Under the pieces are notes generated by a model that saw only the letters and a program-made list of their open reading frames with translations, did not search any database and had not been told where the DNA came from. The translations under genes and the position numbers were made by a program. A stretch of DNA of 14,375 nt from Aquificota bacterium (lineage in GTDB: Bacteria > Aquificota > Aquificia > Aquificales > Aquificaceae): positions 1 through 14,375 of the forward strand of contig JAJRQX010000109.1 of the NCBI GenBank assembly GCA_024280065.1, given 5' to 3'. Shown here piece by piece: positions 7,022-14,375 of the stretch; the first letter of the stretch is position 1; each line of letters starts with the position of its first letter.

Positions 7022-10000
7022 ATGTATGGTATAGCCGGAAGGTTAGCAGGCTACTTCATAGACTCCAAGTTAACTCCCGTACTGATCCTGGTCTCCTTAG
7101 CCCTGGGTCTCTTTGCGGTTATAACAACTCCGAAGGAGGAAGAACCCCAGATAGTTGTCCCTATGATAGACATAATTATCTCCTACCCGGGCGCGACACC
7201 TGAGCAGGTAGAAAGCAGGGTGGTCATACCCCTTGAAAAGAAACTTTGGGAGCTGAAAGACATAGAGTATATCTATTCAGCGTCTATGAACGGAAAGGCG
7301 ATAGTTACCGCAAGGTTTTATGTCGGAACTGACCCCGTTAAGGCCCTCGTTGACCTGAACTCTAAGATGCTTTCTGCCCTTGACCTGGCACCGCCGGGAG
7401 TTGTTCTTCCTCCGCTCATAAGACCCATGTCAATAGATGATGTTCCTGTGATCACCCTGACCCTCTGGGGTGAAAACTACGACTGGTATGCTCTGAGGCG
7501 CATAGCCTCAACCTTACAGAACGAGATAAAGAAGATAGAAGATGTGGCAAACGTCTTTATAGTGGGTGGCAGGCCGAGGGAGATAAGGGTGATTCTTGAC
7601 CCGGAGAAGCTTGCCCGCTACGGCGTATCTCCCCTCCACATAGCCCGTGTACTGAAGTCCGCCAACGCCCAGTCCGTTTTCGGCAGTCTCAGATCGGGAA
7701 ACAGGGAGTTCCTTGTAAAGGCGGGTGAGTTCTTCAGGTCAAAGGAGGATCTGGAGAACGTCGTGGTTAAGGTGGAGGGAGACAGGGTTGTTTATCTGAG
7801 AGATGTGGCAAAGGTAATTGACGGACCTTCCGAAATAAGGGACTACGTTCTGATGGGATTTGGACCGTCCGCCCATCACAAGGGTATAGAACCGCCGGAA
7901 GATCTCAGACTCCTCCCTGCGGTCACAATAGCGGTTTCAAAGAGGAAAGGAACGAACGCGGTTGAGGTTGCGGAGGAGGTCCTCAAGCTCGTTGAACACG
8001 CCAAGGGCAGACTCATACCCTCGGATGTGCAGATAACCATAACGAGGAACTACGGGGAGACCGCACAGGAGAAGGCTAACGAACTTCTCAAACACCTCAT
8101 GATAGCCACCCTGTCGGTAATACTCCTTATAGCTGTCGCCCTCGGTCCGAGGGAAGCCCTCGTAGTCGGTATAGCGGTTCCGGTAACCCTCGCTATAGCC
8201 CTGTTTCTTAGTGAGATGTACGGCTTTACCCTCAACAGGGTGACCCTCTTTGCCCTCATATTCGCCATAGGTATACTCGTGGACGACGCCATAGTCGTGG
8301 TTGAGAACATACACAGGTGGCTTGAGATGAAAAGGCTCCCCCCGAGGGATGCCATAGTAAATGCCACCGACGAGGTTGGTAACCCCACCATACTCGCTAC
8401 ATTCACGGTCATAGCAGCTCTAATGCCCATGGCCTTTGTCACAGGACTCATGGGACCCTACATGAGACCCATACCCATAAACGCATCCGTCGCCATGTTC
8501 TTCTCCCTTATAGTTGCCTTCGTTATAACGCCCTGGGCTGCTTACAGGTTCCTTAAGAAGGAAAGGGAAGCTGAGGAGGTAAAGGTTGAGGACACCCTCT
8601 TCTGGAAGATCTACTGCAGGATAATGACCCCCATGCTCACATCTACTACCAAGAGATACGCCTTCTATGGTTTCGTCCTTCTGCTTATGGCTGGATCGCT
8701 TTCTCTCTTTATCACCAAAGCCGTGGTTGTGAAGATGCTTCCTTACGATAACAAGTCCGAGCTTGAGATAGTTCTTGACATGCCAGAAGGAACCCCCCTT
8801 GAGGAAACCCTGAAGGTTGCTAAAGAGATAGGGGAATACCTCTCAAGACAGAGCGTAGTTACCGACTTTCAGATATACGTTGGCACAGCAGCACCCTTTA
8901 CATTCAACGGTCTGGTGAGGCACTACTATCTCAGGCAGGCTCCCAACCTGGCGGAGATACAGGTGAACCTGGTAGGGAAGCACGACAGGGACATTCAGTC
9001 CCACGAGTTTGCCAAGATGATAAGGCCGAAGATCAGGGAGATAGCCTTCAGGAACGGAGCGAAGTATGTGGCGGTAGTTGAAGTCCCGCCCGGACCTCCT
9101 GTCCTATCACCCATAGTAGCCGAGGTCTATGCCCCCGACAGGGAGACCCAGAAGAAGATAGCCCTTGAAGTATTCAGGATCTTCAAAGATTCGCCTGCGA
9201 TAACTGATGAGGGTATATACCTTGAGACACCCGCACCCATGCTGACCTACAGGGTCCTTGAGGACAAGGTGAAGACAGCGGGCCTTTCCAAGGAGGAGGT
9301 GGTAAAGACCCTTGAAACCCTGGTAAAAGGCCTTCAGGTAGGGATCCTGAGAAACACGGACACAGAACATGTCCCTATAAAGCTCACCCTTCCCGAGAAC
9401 CTGAAGACACCTTCGGTAATTGATAATATCAGGCTGATAGGAAGGGAGGGCAAAGCGATTCCCCTCTCGGAAGTGGTTGAGGTTGAAGAGACCACCCTGC
9501 CCGAGACCATATACAGAAAGAACCTCAGGAGGGTAATATACGTTATCGGTGACACAGCCGGAAGGGAAGAGGCCCCCTTCTACGGCATCCTCTCGGTAAG
9601 AGATAAGGTCCTGAACATAAGCAACCCCTACGGAGAGATCGGAGAGCTGTGGATGTCCCTCCCGCTTATAGAGGACAGGGTTTATATCAAGTGGGATGGA
9701 GAGATGCACATAACCCTCAGGGTTTTCAGAGACCTCGGTCTTGCCTTCGGTGTTGCCCTGTTCGTTATGTATGTCCTGATACTCGGCTGGTTTAGGAGCT
9801 TTAGAATACCGGGGATAATAATGGCACCCATACCTTTGACCCTGGTGGGTATAATACCCGGCCACTGGTTGATGGATAAGATCATGGGTAATGTCTTCTT
9901 CACAGCTACATCCATGATAGGTTTTATAGCCCTTGCGGGCATAATAGTTAGGAACTCAATACTCCTTATAGACTTTGCAGAGGAAAGGGTCAAGGAAGGC

Positions 10001-10273
10001 GTACCTCTACACAGGGCTGTAGTTGAAGCGGGAGTGATAAGGACTAGACCTATAGTCCTGACAGCATCCGCCGTGGTGATCGGAGCCTTCGTTATACTTT
10101 TTGATCCCATCTTCAACGGCCTCGCCATATCCCTCATCTTCGGGACACTGGGTTCAACCACGCTGACTCTGGTCCTTATCCCCCTCATGTACTACGCGTC
10201 AAAGAGGAAGACCCTGCCGGAGGATGCCTGCCCGTCACCTGAGGAGATCAGGAGGGATCTCCTGAGAGGTTAG
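7022..10273 (+). CDS. RND-superfamily efflux pump, inner membrane permease
   Basis: Proton-driven pump of the AcrB/HAE type, 1083 aa, with the usual plan of 12 transmembrane segments and two large periplasmic loops (about 35-355 and 575-895). TM4 carries GILVDDAIVVVEN with Asp421-Asp422, matching the proton-relay Asp407/408 of AcrB; the heavy-metal-type DFG...DGAV signature is absent. In TM10 the reading is GIIVRNSILLIDF, so Arg977 stands where AcrB has Lys940. Substrate class is therefore more likely organic than metal, but this is inference. The ATG at 7022 follows GGGAGG closely and lies 2 bases after the adaptor stop; an upstream in-frame GTG at 7001 would overlap the adaptor and is less likely. 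The 3' end overlaps the converging shikimate kinase gene by 26 bases. Confidence 0.95.
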   Translation: MYGIAGRLAGYFIDSKLTPVLILVSLALGLFAVITTPKEEEPQIVVPMIDIIISYPGATPEQVESRVVIPLEKKLWELKDIEYIYSASMNGKAIVTARFYVGTDPVKALVDLNSKMLSALDLAPPGVVLPPLIRPMSIDDVPVITLTLWGENYDWYALRRIASTLQNEIKKIEDVANVFIVGGRPREIRVILDPEKLARYGVSPLHIARVLKSANAQSVFGSLRSGNREFLVKAGEFFRSKEDLENVVVKVEGDRVVYLRDVAKVIDGPSEIRDYVLMGFGPSAHHKGIEPPEDLRLLPAVTIAVSKRKGTNAVEVAEEVLKLVEHAKGRLIPSDVQITITRNYGETAQEKANELLKHLMIATLSVILLIAVALGPREALVVGIAVPVTLAIALFLSEMYGFTLNRVTLFALIFAIGILVDDAIVVVENIHRWLEMKRLPPRDAIVNATDEVGNPTILATFTVIAALMPMAFVTGLMGPYMRPIPINASVAMFFSLIVAFVITPWAAYRFLKKEREAEEVKVEDTLFWKIYCRIMTPMLTSTTKRYAFYGFVLLLMAGSLSLFITKAVVVKMLPYDNKSELEIVLDMPEGTPLEETLKVAKEIGEYLSRQSVVTDFQIYVGTAAPFTFNGLVRHYYLRQAPNLAEIQVNLVGKHDRDIQSHEFAKMIRPKIREIAFRNGAKYVAVVEVPPGPPVLSPIVAEVYAPDRETQKKIALEVFRIFKDSPAITDEGIYLETPAPMLTYRVLEDKVKTAGLSKEEVVKTLETLVKGLQVGILRNTDTEHVPIKLTLPENLKTPSVIDNIRLIGREGKAIPLSEVVEVEETTLPETIYRKNLRRVIYVIGDTAGREEAPFYGILSVRDKVLNISNPYGEIGELWMSLPLIEDRVYIKWDGEMHITLRVFRDLGLAFGVALFVMYVLILGWFRSFRIPGIIMAPIPLTLVGIIPGHWLMDKIMGNVFFTATSMIGFIALAGIIVRNSILLIDFAEERVKEGVPLHRAVVEAGVIRTRPIVLTASAVVIGAFVILFDPIFNGLAISLIFGTLGSTTLTLVLIPLMYYASKRKTLPEDACPSPEEIRRDLLRG

Positions 10274-10784
10274 AAATTATGGCCTGGACTATTCTCTCCG
10301 GTCCCTCCTCCCCACTCACCCTGAGATGCGCCCTCGCGTAAACCCTGGACCTTTCCTTAAGGACCTCCCTGAGTTTTCTCTCACCGAGCCTAAGAAGCGG
10401 TCTGTTTTTATCCTTACCGCATCTCCTCATAAACTCCTCAAAACTGACATCAAGCCAAATAACGATACCCCTGCTCTTCATCAGGTCCATGGCTTCAGGA
10501 TTAGCTCCGAGACCTCCGCCTGTGGAGATCACAACCCCTTCCCTGCATGATAGCTCCCGTAAAATGTCCAGCTCAAGCTTTCTGAAGTAGGACTCTCCTT
10601 TGGTTTCAAAGATCCGCGTTATCCTCATCCCTTCTCTTCTTTCTATTTCCGTGTCCACGTCTACGAAATCCCAACCGAGTCTTTCAGCCAGTATCCCGCC
10701 GACTGTGGTCTTCCCGCTGCACATGAAACCTACAAGGAAAACCCTACTCAGTATCCCCTTATCTGAGTAGCTCCCCTGTGGCAT
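10248..10784 (-). CDS. aroK: Shikimate kinase
   Basis: Phosphorylates shikimate to shikimate-3-phosphate with ATP in the chorismate/aromatic amino acid pathway, in the cytosol. Visible motifs are Walker A GFMCSGKTT (19-27), the shikimate-binding Asp in DVD (42-44), Arg68 in FRKLE, the STGGG loop (87-91), and lid Arg128 in NRPLL. Length from the ATG is 178 aa. The start is uncertain: the ATG at 10784 has no Shine-Dalgarno and would overlap the upstream cytochrome gene by 37 bases, adding about 11 residues that family members usually lack. A CTG (10751) or ATA (10754) preceded by AAGGGG would align better with known starts. The 3' end overlaps the RND gene on the other strand by 26 bases, so there is no room for an intergenic terminator. 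Confidence 0.93.
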   Translation of the reverse strand: MPQGSYSDKGILSRVFLVGFMCSGKTTVGGILAERLGWDFVDVDTEIERREGMRITRIFETKGESYFRKLELDILRELSCREGVVISTGGGLGANPEAMDLMKSRGIVIWLDVSFEEFMRRCGKDKNRPLLRLGERKLREVLKERSRVYARAHLRVSGEEGPERIVQAIISNLSGDPS

Positions 10785-11710
10785 GCGGAGCAGTCAAACC
10801 CCCTCTCGGTCATCCTTACGAGTCCGAACTCCATAGCTATCCTCTGGTGCCTTGAGTGGATCTCCGCGTTCGGTGTAAACTTCCTCAGCCTCTCTATTCC
10901 GAGACCCTGGTGACATCTGTAGCATGTCTTCATGGCCTCTCGCCAGAGGTCCTTAGCCCTCTCACCGTCTCCGGCCCTAAGAGCGTTCACAAGCTCAACG
11001 TAGAGTATCCTGTTCCTCTTTTTTACGACCTTCTTAACCTCGGGAGGGAATCTGAGCATCATGGGTGCTGCGAGGGACATGTTCTTACCGCAGGCGGAGA
11101 GGCCAGACGGGTCCTTTATGAGAGATAAGGCCGCGTTAAAGTCCCCTTTCTCTATGAGACCCCTCAGCTTAACAAAGCTGAAGAAGGTCCTGTAAGCACC
11201 GGCCTTGAACCCTATGACCTTAGTAGCTAGGAACCTGCCAGCTCTTACAACCTCCTGGGATGTTCTGCCTCCGACTATGAGTACCTTTCTTCCATCATAG
11301 TCAACCACCTTGAGAGTCGGCCTTTTGAAGGAGAGGCCGAGCTCCCTGACTATCCTGTTCCTCGTTCCCACCAGAATTATGTTCTTTCCCGTCCGCAGGG
11401 CTTCGGAAAGGGGCATGACCACTTTCGGTATCCTGCCTTTCCTGACATCCCTCGGGTTGAGGCCCACGTCTTCAGTCCACTGGCCTAGGTAGTAGGCTAT
11501 CTCGCCGGCCACAGCAACCACAGAGGAGGGTTCCCTGCTTCCGTACGCGACGACCACGTTGGGAACAGCAACCTCCTCGGACTCAGCCGGTGTTCCCACC
11601 CACACTCTCTTGTAAGTGATGAAGGGAAACCTCTTTACCTCCTTAAAGCTATCCATGAGAGGTTTTGAAAGAACTAAACCGGCGGCAATCATCAGCAGAA
11701 GGATTAACAT
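10748..11710 (-). CDS. Exported diheme c-type cytochrome with N-terminal alpha/beta domain
   Basis: Predicted periplasmic electron carrier or sensor of 320 aa. A signal peptide (about 1-15) is followed by an alpha/beta domain (about 25-180) with the segments NIILVGTRNRI (110-120) and KVLIVGGRTSQEVVRAGRFLA (about 142-162). These recall the S-layer-like and BcsB-type repeats rather than any cytochrome. The C-terminal part (about 200-320) is helical and has two heme-binding motifs, CYRCH (263-267) and CSACH (307-311), with His285 and His288 as possible distal ligands. A further Cys207 is unpaired. The start is firm: GGAGGTAAGGG immediately precedes the ATG, 19 bases after the amidase stop. It lies between amidase and aroK in one operon. 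I do not recognise the whole protein; the cytochrome call rests on the two motifs and the signal peptide. Confidence 0.83.
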   Translation of the reverse strand: MLILLLMIAAGLVLSKPLMDSFKEVKRFPFITYKRVWVGTPAESEEVAVPNVVVAYGSREPSSVVAVAGEIAYYLGQWTEDVGLNPRDVRKGRIPKVVMPLSEALRTGKNIILVGTRNRIVRELGLSFKRPTLKVVDYDGRKVLIVGGRTSQEVVRAGRFLATKVIGFKAGAYRTFFSFVKLRGLIEKGDFNAALSLIKDPSGLSACGKNMSLAAPMMLRFPPEVKKVVKKRNRILYVELVNALRAGDGERAKDLWREAMKTCYRCHQGLGIERLRKFTPNAEIHSRHQRIAMEFGLVRMTERGFDCSACHRGATQIRGY

Positions 11711-11729
11711 CCCTTACCTCCAGGGACCC

Positions 11730-12968
11730 CTACTGATATTGTACCAGCTTCCTGCCGAAGTCATCGCCGTAGAAGTACCTGACCACAGCCCTGTATATGG
11801 CCCAGGCAACCTTCCTTTGGAACTCGGGATTCCTGAGCTTTTTAGCTTCGGAGGGGTTCGTTATGAAGGCGGTCTCAACGAGTACGGAGGGTATGCCGGG
11901 TGTCTTGAGAACAGCAAACCCTGCCCTGTCTATACCCTTAAAGTAAACCTCCCTTCCTGCAACGCTCTTTAACTCTCTGGCCAGGAGCCTTGCAAAATAC
12001 ACACTCTCGTAGAGCGTTACATCCAGGGCAAGGTCGGCGAGGACCTTCTTGACAACCTTTGACTTTACGTTTGCAGCCTCACCCAGAACGAGTCTTGCAT
12101 ACCTTCTGCTCCTTATTATCTGTCTCTTCTTCTCAACCGCCCTTCTGTAGGACAGGGCGAAGACCCTCGTCCCCCTCGCCCTGGGATCCTTCCCTGGTGC
12201 GGCGTCCGCGTGTATGCTTATGAAAAGGTCCGCTCTGTTCCTCAATGCCTTCTCCGCCCTTTTATGCAAGGGGACGAAGTAGTCGCCCTTCCGTGTAAGA
12301 ATCACCCTGAACCTACCGTCCTTCTTCAGGAAATCCGCCACCTTCAGGGCTATGGCTAAGTTAACGTCCTTCTCCTTAAGACCACCGTAGCCTACAGCTC
12401 CCGGGTCCTTACCACCGTGTCCCGGGTCTATTACTATCACCCTTTTTTCCTCAAACAGTGGTTTGGATCTCAGGTCCTCTATGAGCTTGGCTATCTGGTC
12501 TTCTTCTTCCGAAAAAGCTACAGCTCTCGGCTTCTTTGTCTTAGATAGTCTTGTCTTCGGGCTAATGTCATCACCGAGAATGCGAACGAGGTCAAGGTAA
12601 ATCTCGTTCTCTTCCCTGTATATGTCCACCACTATTCTGTACGGGTTTTCAAGAGAAAAGTACTTTACTGAGAAGTCCGCTTCGTAAAGAAGGACTATCC
12701 TGATGCCCCAGCTGTGCCTCCCCACCCTGTACCTCATGTCCACGGGGAGGTTTAGCCTTTCCACCTTACTCTCACCGAAGATGTCTATCACTATTCTTTT
12801 AGGATCGTTTAAGGTGAATACGCGGAAGTCCCTCTTCTTGGAGAGCTCAAATACGACCCTTACCTTGTCCTGGTATATGCCGTATTTAGAACCCAGGACT
12901 TTACCGAAGGTAAAACCAAGTATAAAAAGCAGGATCAGGTTAAAACTGATCAAACTCCTTCGGAACAT
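11730..12968 (-). CDS. amiC: N-acetylmuramoyl-L-alanine amidase with AMIN domain (AmiA/B/C type)
   Basis: Periplasmic zinc amidase that cuts the bond between N-acetylmuramic acid and the stem peptide, used in daughter-cell separation and wall turnover. It has 412 aa with a signal peptide (about 1-26), an AMIN domain (about 28-117) for envelope localisation, a charged linker, and an Amidase_3 domain (about 176-400). Zinc ligands are His184 in DPGHGGKDPG, Glu199 in GGLKEKDV, and His253 in SIHADA; catalytic Glu365 is in LVETAFITNPSEA. A helical insert at about 275-320 corresponds to the regulatory helix that blocks the site in AmiB/C-type enzymes. The ATG lies 29 bases inside the upstream ATPase gene and is preceded by GGAGGAAG at ideal spacing. 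The gene symbol denotes the type rather than proven orthology. Confidence 0.94.
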   Translation of the reverse strand: MFRRSLISFNLILLFILGFTFGKVLGSKYGIYQDKVRVVFELSKKRDFRVFTLNDPKRIVIDIFGESKVERLNLPVDMRYRVGRHSWGIRIVLLYEADFSVKYFSLENPYRIVVDIYREENEIYLDLVRILGDDISPKTRLSKTKKPRAVAFSEEEDQIAKLIEDLRSKPLFEEKRVIVIDPGHGGKDPGAVGYGGLKEKDVNLAIALKVADFLKKDGRFRVILTRKGDYFVPLHKRAEKALRNRADLFISIHADAAPGKDPRARGTRVFALSYRRAVEKKRQIIRSRRYARLVLGEAANVKSKVVKKVLADLALDVTLYESVYFARLLARELKSVAGREVYFKGIDRAGFAVLKTPGIPSVLVETAFITNPSEAKKLRNPEFQRKVAWAIYRAVVRYFYGDDFGRKLVQYQ

Positions 12969-14358
12969 AGACTTCCTCCGTAGCCTCCTCCCTCTTCGTG
13001 GCCCACGGTCCTAAGGGGAAGCTGATCATTATTGGGTTCGGTATGTCGGGCTGGTATAGGATCATTGAACCCTTCTTGAGCATTATGGCCCTCTGCTTGA
13101 AGTTGCCGGTCAGGAACTCATACTCCTTACTCAGGACCTCCGAACTGTCAAGCCTTCCCGTAACCTTCACAGCTGCGTTAGCCACTATCCTCTTCTCCAC
13201 CTCGCTGGCTGTCTGCTGGGCACCTATCAGTATCACACCCAAGCTCCTGCCTCTTTCCGCTATGTCAAGCAGTATGTCCTTTATCGGGCTCCACCTGTCC
13301 TTGGGAGCGTATTTATTTAGTTCGTCAAGAACAACGAAGATTTTAGGATACGGGTTTCCGCTCTCCTCCTTCTCCTTGAAGATCCTCTTAAGAATAGAAC
13401 CTACGACGAACATCTTGGCTATCCCGTGAAGGTCAGAGATATCTATGACGGTAAGTCTGTTGTCTCTCCAGTTTATCGGCTTTGAGGAGGAGCCGTATAT
13501 GAGGTTCTGGCAGTGAGTAGCTGCGTGATGGAACCTCCTCAGGAAGGCGTAAGCTGTGGCTGTTGCTGCTGTACCGAACCACTCCCTGTATCTTTCCGGA
13601 TCTCTCTTGGTTTCCCTGTCCTCTATTACCTCGTGGAGGATCTTAACGAGGTCTCTGAGGCTCTCTATCTCTCTACCTGCTTCATCTATGAGAACATCAC
13701 CAGGACTTTCTTTAGCTAACTGCTGGAGCTTCTCTGTGACCCTGTCTATGACGTAGTGGAGAGAGGTCGTTCCCTCATCCCCTTCAGCGAATAGAAACCT
13801 GAGGAGCCCCTCCTGGGCGAACTCCTTCATACTCCAGCAGAAGGGAGCCACTTTGGAGCTAAGTTCTGGGTCCCCGACCGCCGGGATCGGACTCCCCGGT
13901 CTCTCCGGCGGTGCGAAGAAGCCTACATCTGTAAAAGGTTTCGGTTCAAGTCCCATCCTTCTGAAGGCTTCCTCATGTTCTTTTGAGAACCTCCTGTTTC
14001 TCCTGTCTATCCACAGGAGGTCCTTTCCCTTGACGTTGAAGATTAGCCCGTGGACGTTCTCCCTGTCCTCCGCCTTCTGGAATATGGAGTACAGCAGGAA
14101 CAGGGCATAGGAAGTCTTGGTCGCTACCCCGGACATGCCCGAGATGGAGACGTGGGCTCCTTCCCTTCCGTTGATGAAGTCGTAGTTGAGATAAACAACC
14201 TCTCCGTTCCTTGAAAGACCCGCCGGTATCCTGCTCCTCATGGTATCGTAGTAAAGGGCCTTTTCAAGCTCCCTTCCCTCCGCCCTGAAGGCGGGATCTC
14301 CCGGCGTGGGCGGGACGAAGATCTCGGGCTCTATCCTCGTCACATACACCTTCGCCAT
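12940..14358 (-). CDS. HerA/FtsK-superfamily P-loop ATPase with atypical Walker A (5' end may lie beyond window)
   Basis: A hexameric-type ATPase of the HerA/VirB4 group, which drives DNA or protein translocation; the exact role is unknown. It has 472 aa from the ATG at 14358. The N-terminal beta region runs into a P-loop at 74-83 reading GMSGVATKTS: Lys81 and Thr82 are kept but the Gly before Lys is Thr and there is one more residue than in GMTGSGKS of HerA. Walker B is KIFVVLDELNKYAP (339-352) with Asp345 and Glu346. LIGAQQ (377-382) is the sensor strand and GRLDSSE (401-407) the possible arginine-finger region. The ATG has no clear Shine-Dalgarno and the frame stays open upstream to the window edge, so the start is provisional. 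The stop overlaps the amidase start. Confidence 0.82.
   Translation of the reverse strand: MAKVYVTRIEPEIFVPPTPGDPAFRAEGRELEKALYYDTMRSRIPAGLSRNGEVVYLNYDFINGREGAHVSISGMSGVATKTSYALFLLYSIFQKAEDRENVHGLIFNVKGKDLLWIDRRNRRFSKEHEEAFRRMGLEPKPFTDVGFFAPPERPGSPIPAVGDPELSSKVAPFCWSMKEFAQEGLLRFLFAEGDEGTTSLHYVIDRVTEKLQQLAKESPGDVLIDEAGREIESLRDLVKILHEVIEDRETKRDPERYREWFGTAATATAYAFLRRFHHAATHCQNLIYGSSSKPINWRDNRLTVIDISDLHGIAKMFVVGSILKRIFKEKEESGNPYPKIFVVLDELNKYAPKDRWSPIKDILLDIAERGRSLGVILIGAQQTASEVEKRIVANAAVKVTGRLDSSEVLSKEYEFLTGNFKQRAIMLKKGSMILYQPDIPNPIMISFPLGPWATKREEATEEVYVPKEFDQF
12972..12979 (-). promoter_or_regulatory. Ribosome binding site of the amidase gene, inside the upstream ATPase coding sequence
   Basis: GGAGGAAG reads on the minus strand 3 bases before the amidase ATG (6 bases from the GGAGG core) and within the last codons of the HerA-like gene. 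It decides the amidase start and confirms the 29-base overlap of the two genes. Confidence 0.65.
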
Positions 14359-14375
14359 GTAAGCTATGTTGGCAG

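Noticed and set aside
9107..9865. Open frame of 252 codons on the minus strand inside the RND gene
   Set aside because: It is an antisense shadow: composition is odd (many Tyr, Gly and His), there is no ribosome binding site, and the plus strand clearly encodes the pump.
1..14375. tRNA/rRNA genes, CRISPR repeats, insertion sequences
   Set aside because: By eye I saw no cloverleaf, spaced direct repeats, transposase or terminal inverted repeats; coding sequence fills almost the whole window.

Overview
The window looks like chromosome from a thermophilic bacterium, most likely of the Aquificaceae (Aquifex/Hydrogenobacter/Thermocrinis/Hydrogenivirga group). The grounds are indirect: Arg is coded mostly by AGG/AGA, proteins are rich in Lys, Glu, Arg and Val, genes are packed with overlaps of a few bases, and the shikimate kinase and efflux genes resemble Aquifex-type sequences from memory. 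No database search was possible. There are 12 protein genes, no RNA genes, no insertion sequences, no CRISPR array, and no gene-free stretch longer than about 70 bases.

Layout. (1) Bases 1-2210, minus strand: a translationally linked set reading EpmA-like lysyl-tRNA synthetase homologue, then a small unknown 116-118 aa protein, then an MDR-family dehydrogenase that runs off the left edge. (2) Bases 2229-4526, plus strand: a small metal-binding cupin, the YchF/OLA1-type P-loop ATPase, and a protein made of two tandem ferritin-like four-helix domains. This block starts only 18 bp from the divergent EpmA gene. (3) Bases 4547-10273, plus strand: a promoter with a 20-bp imperfect palindrome over its -10 box, followed by a complete tripartite efflux operon (TolC-family channel, periplasmic adaptor, RND pump). 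(4) Bases 10248-14358, minus strand, converging on the pump gene: HerA/FtsK-type ATPase with an altered Walker A, AMIN-domain N-acetylmuramoyl-L-alanine amidase, a diheme c-type cytochrome with an unusual N-terminal alpha/beta domain, and shikimate kinase. The starts and stops are nearly contiguous or overlapping.

How the genes work together. Only the efflux operon is a clear functional unit: channel, adaptor and pump span both membranes, and the palindrome suggests control by a repressor encoded elsewhere. The cupin-YchF-ferritin-like block has a metal/redox flavour (YchF is linked to oxidative-stress responses in other bacteria), but the link is inference. The right-hand operon mixes envelope (amidase, exported cytochrome), DNA or nucleoprotein (HerA-like) and biosynthetic (AroK) functions, as is common in compact thermophile genomes.

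Most worth a second look: the diheme cytochrome fused to an S-layer/BcsB-like alpha/beta domain, the tandem ferritin-like protein whose second site has lost a canonical ligand, the HerA-like ATPase with a non-canonical P-loop, the operator-like palindrome at the efflux promoter, and the possibly leaderless divergent promoter between epmA and the cupin gene. I found no single clearly new system contained in the window.
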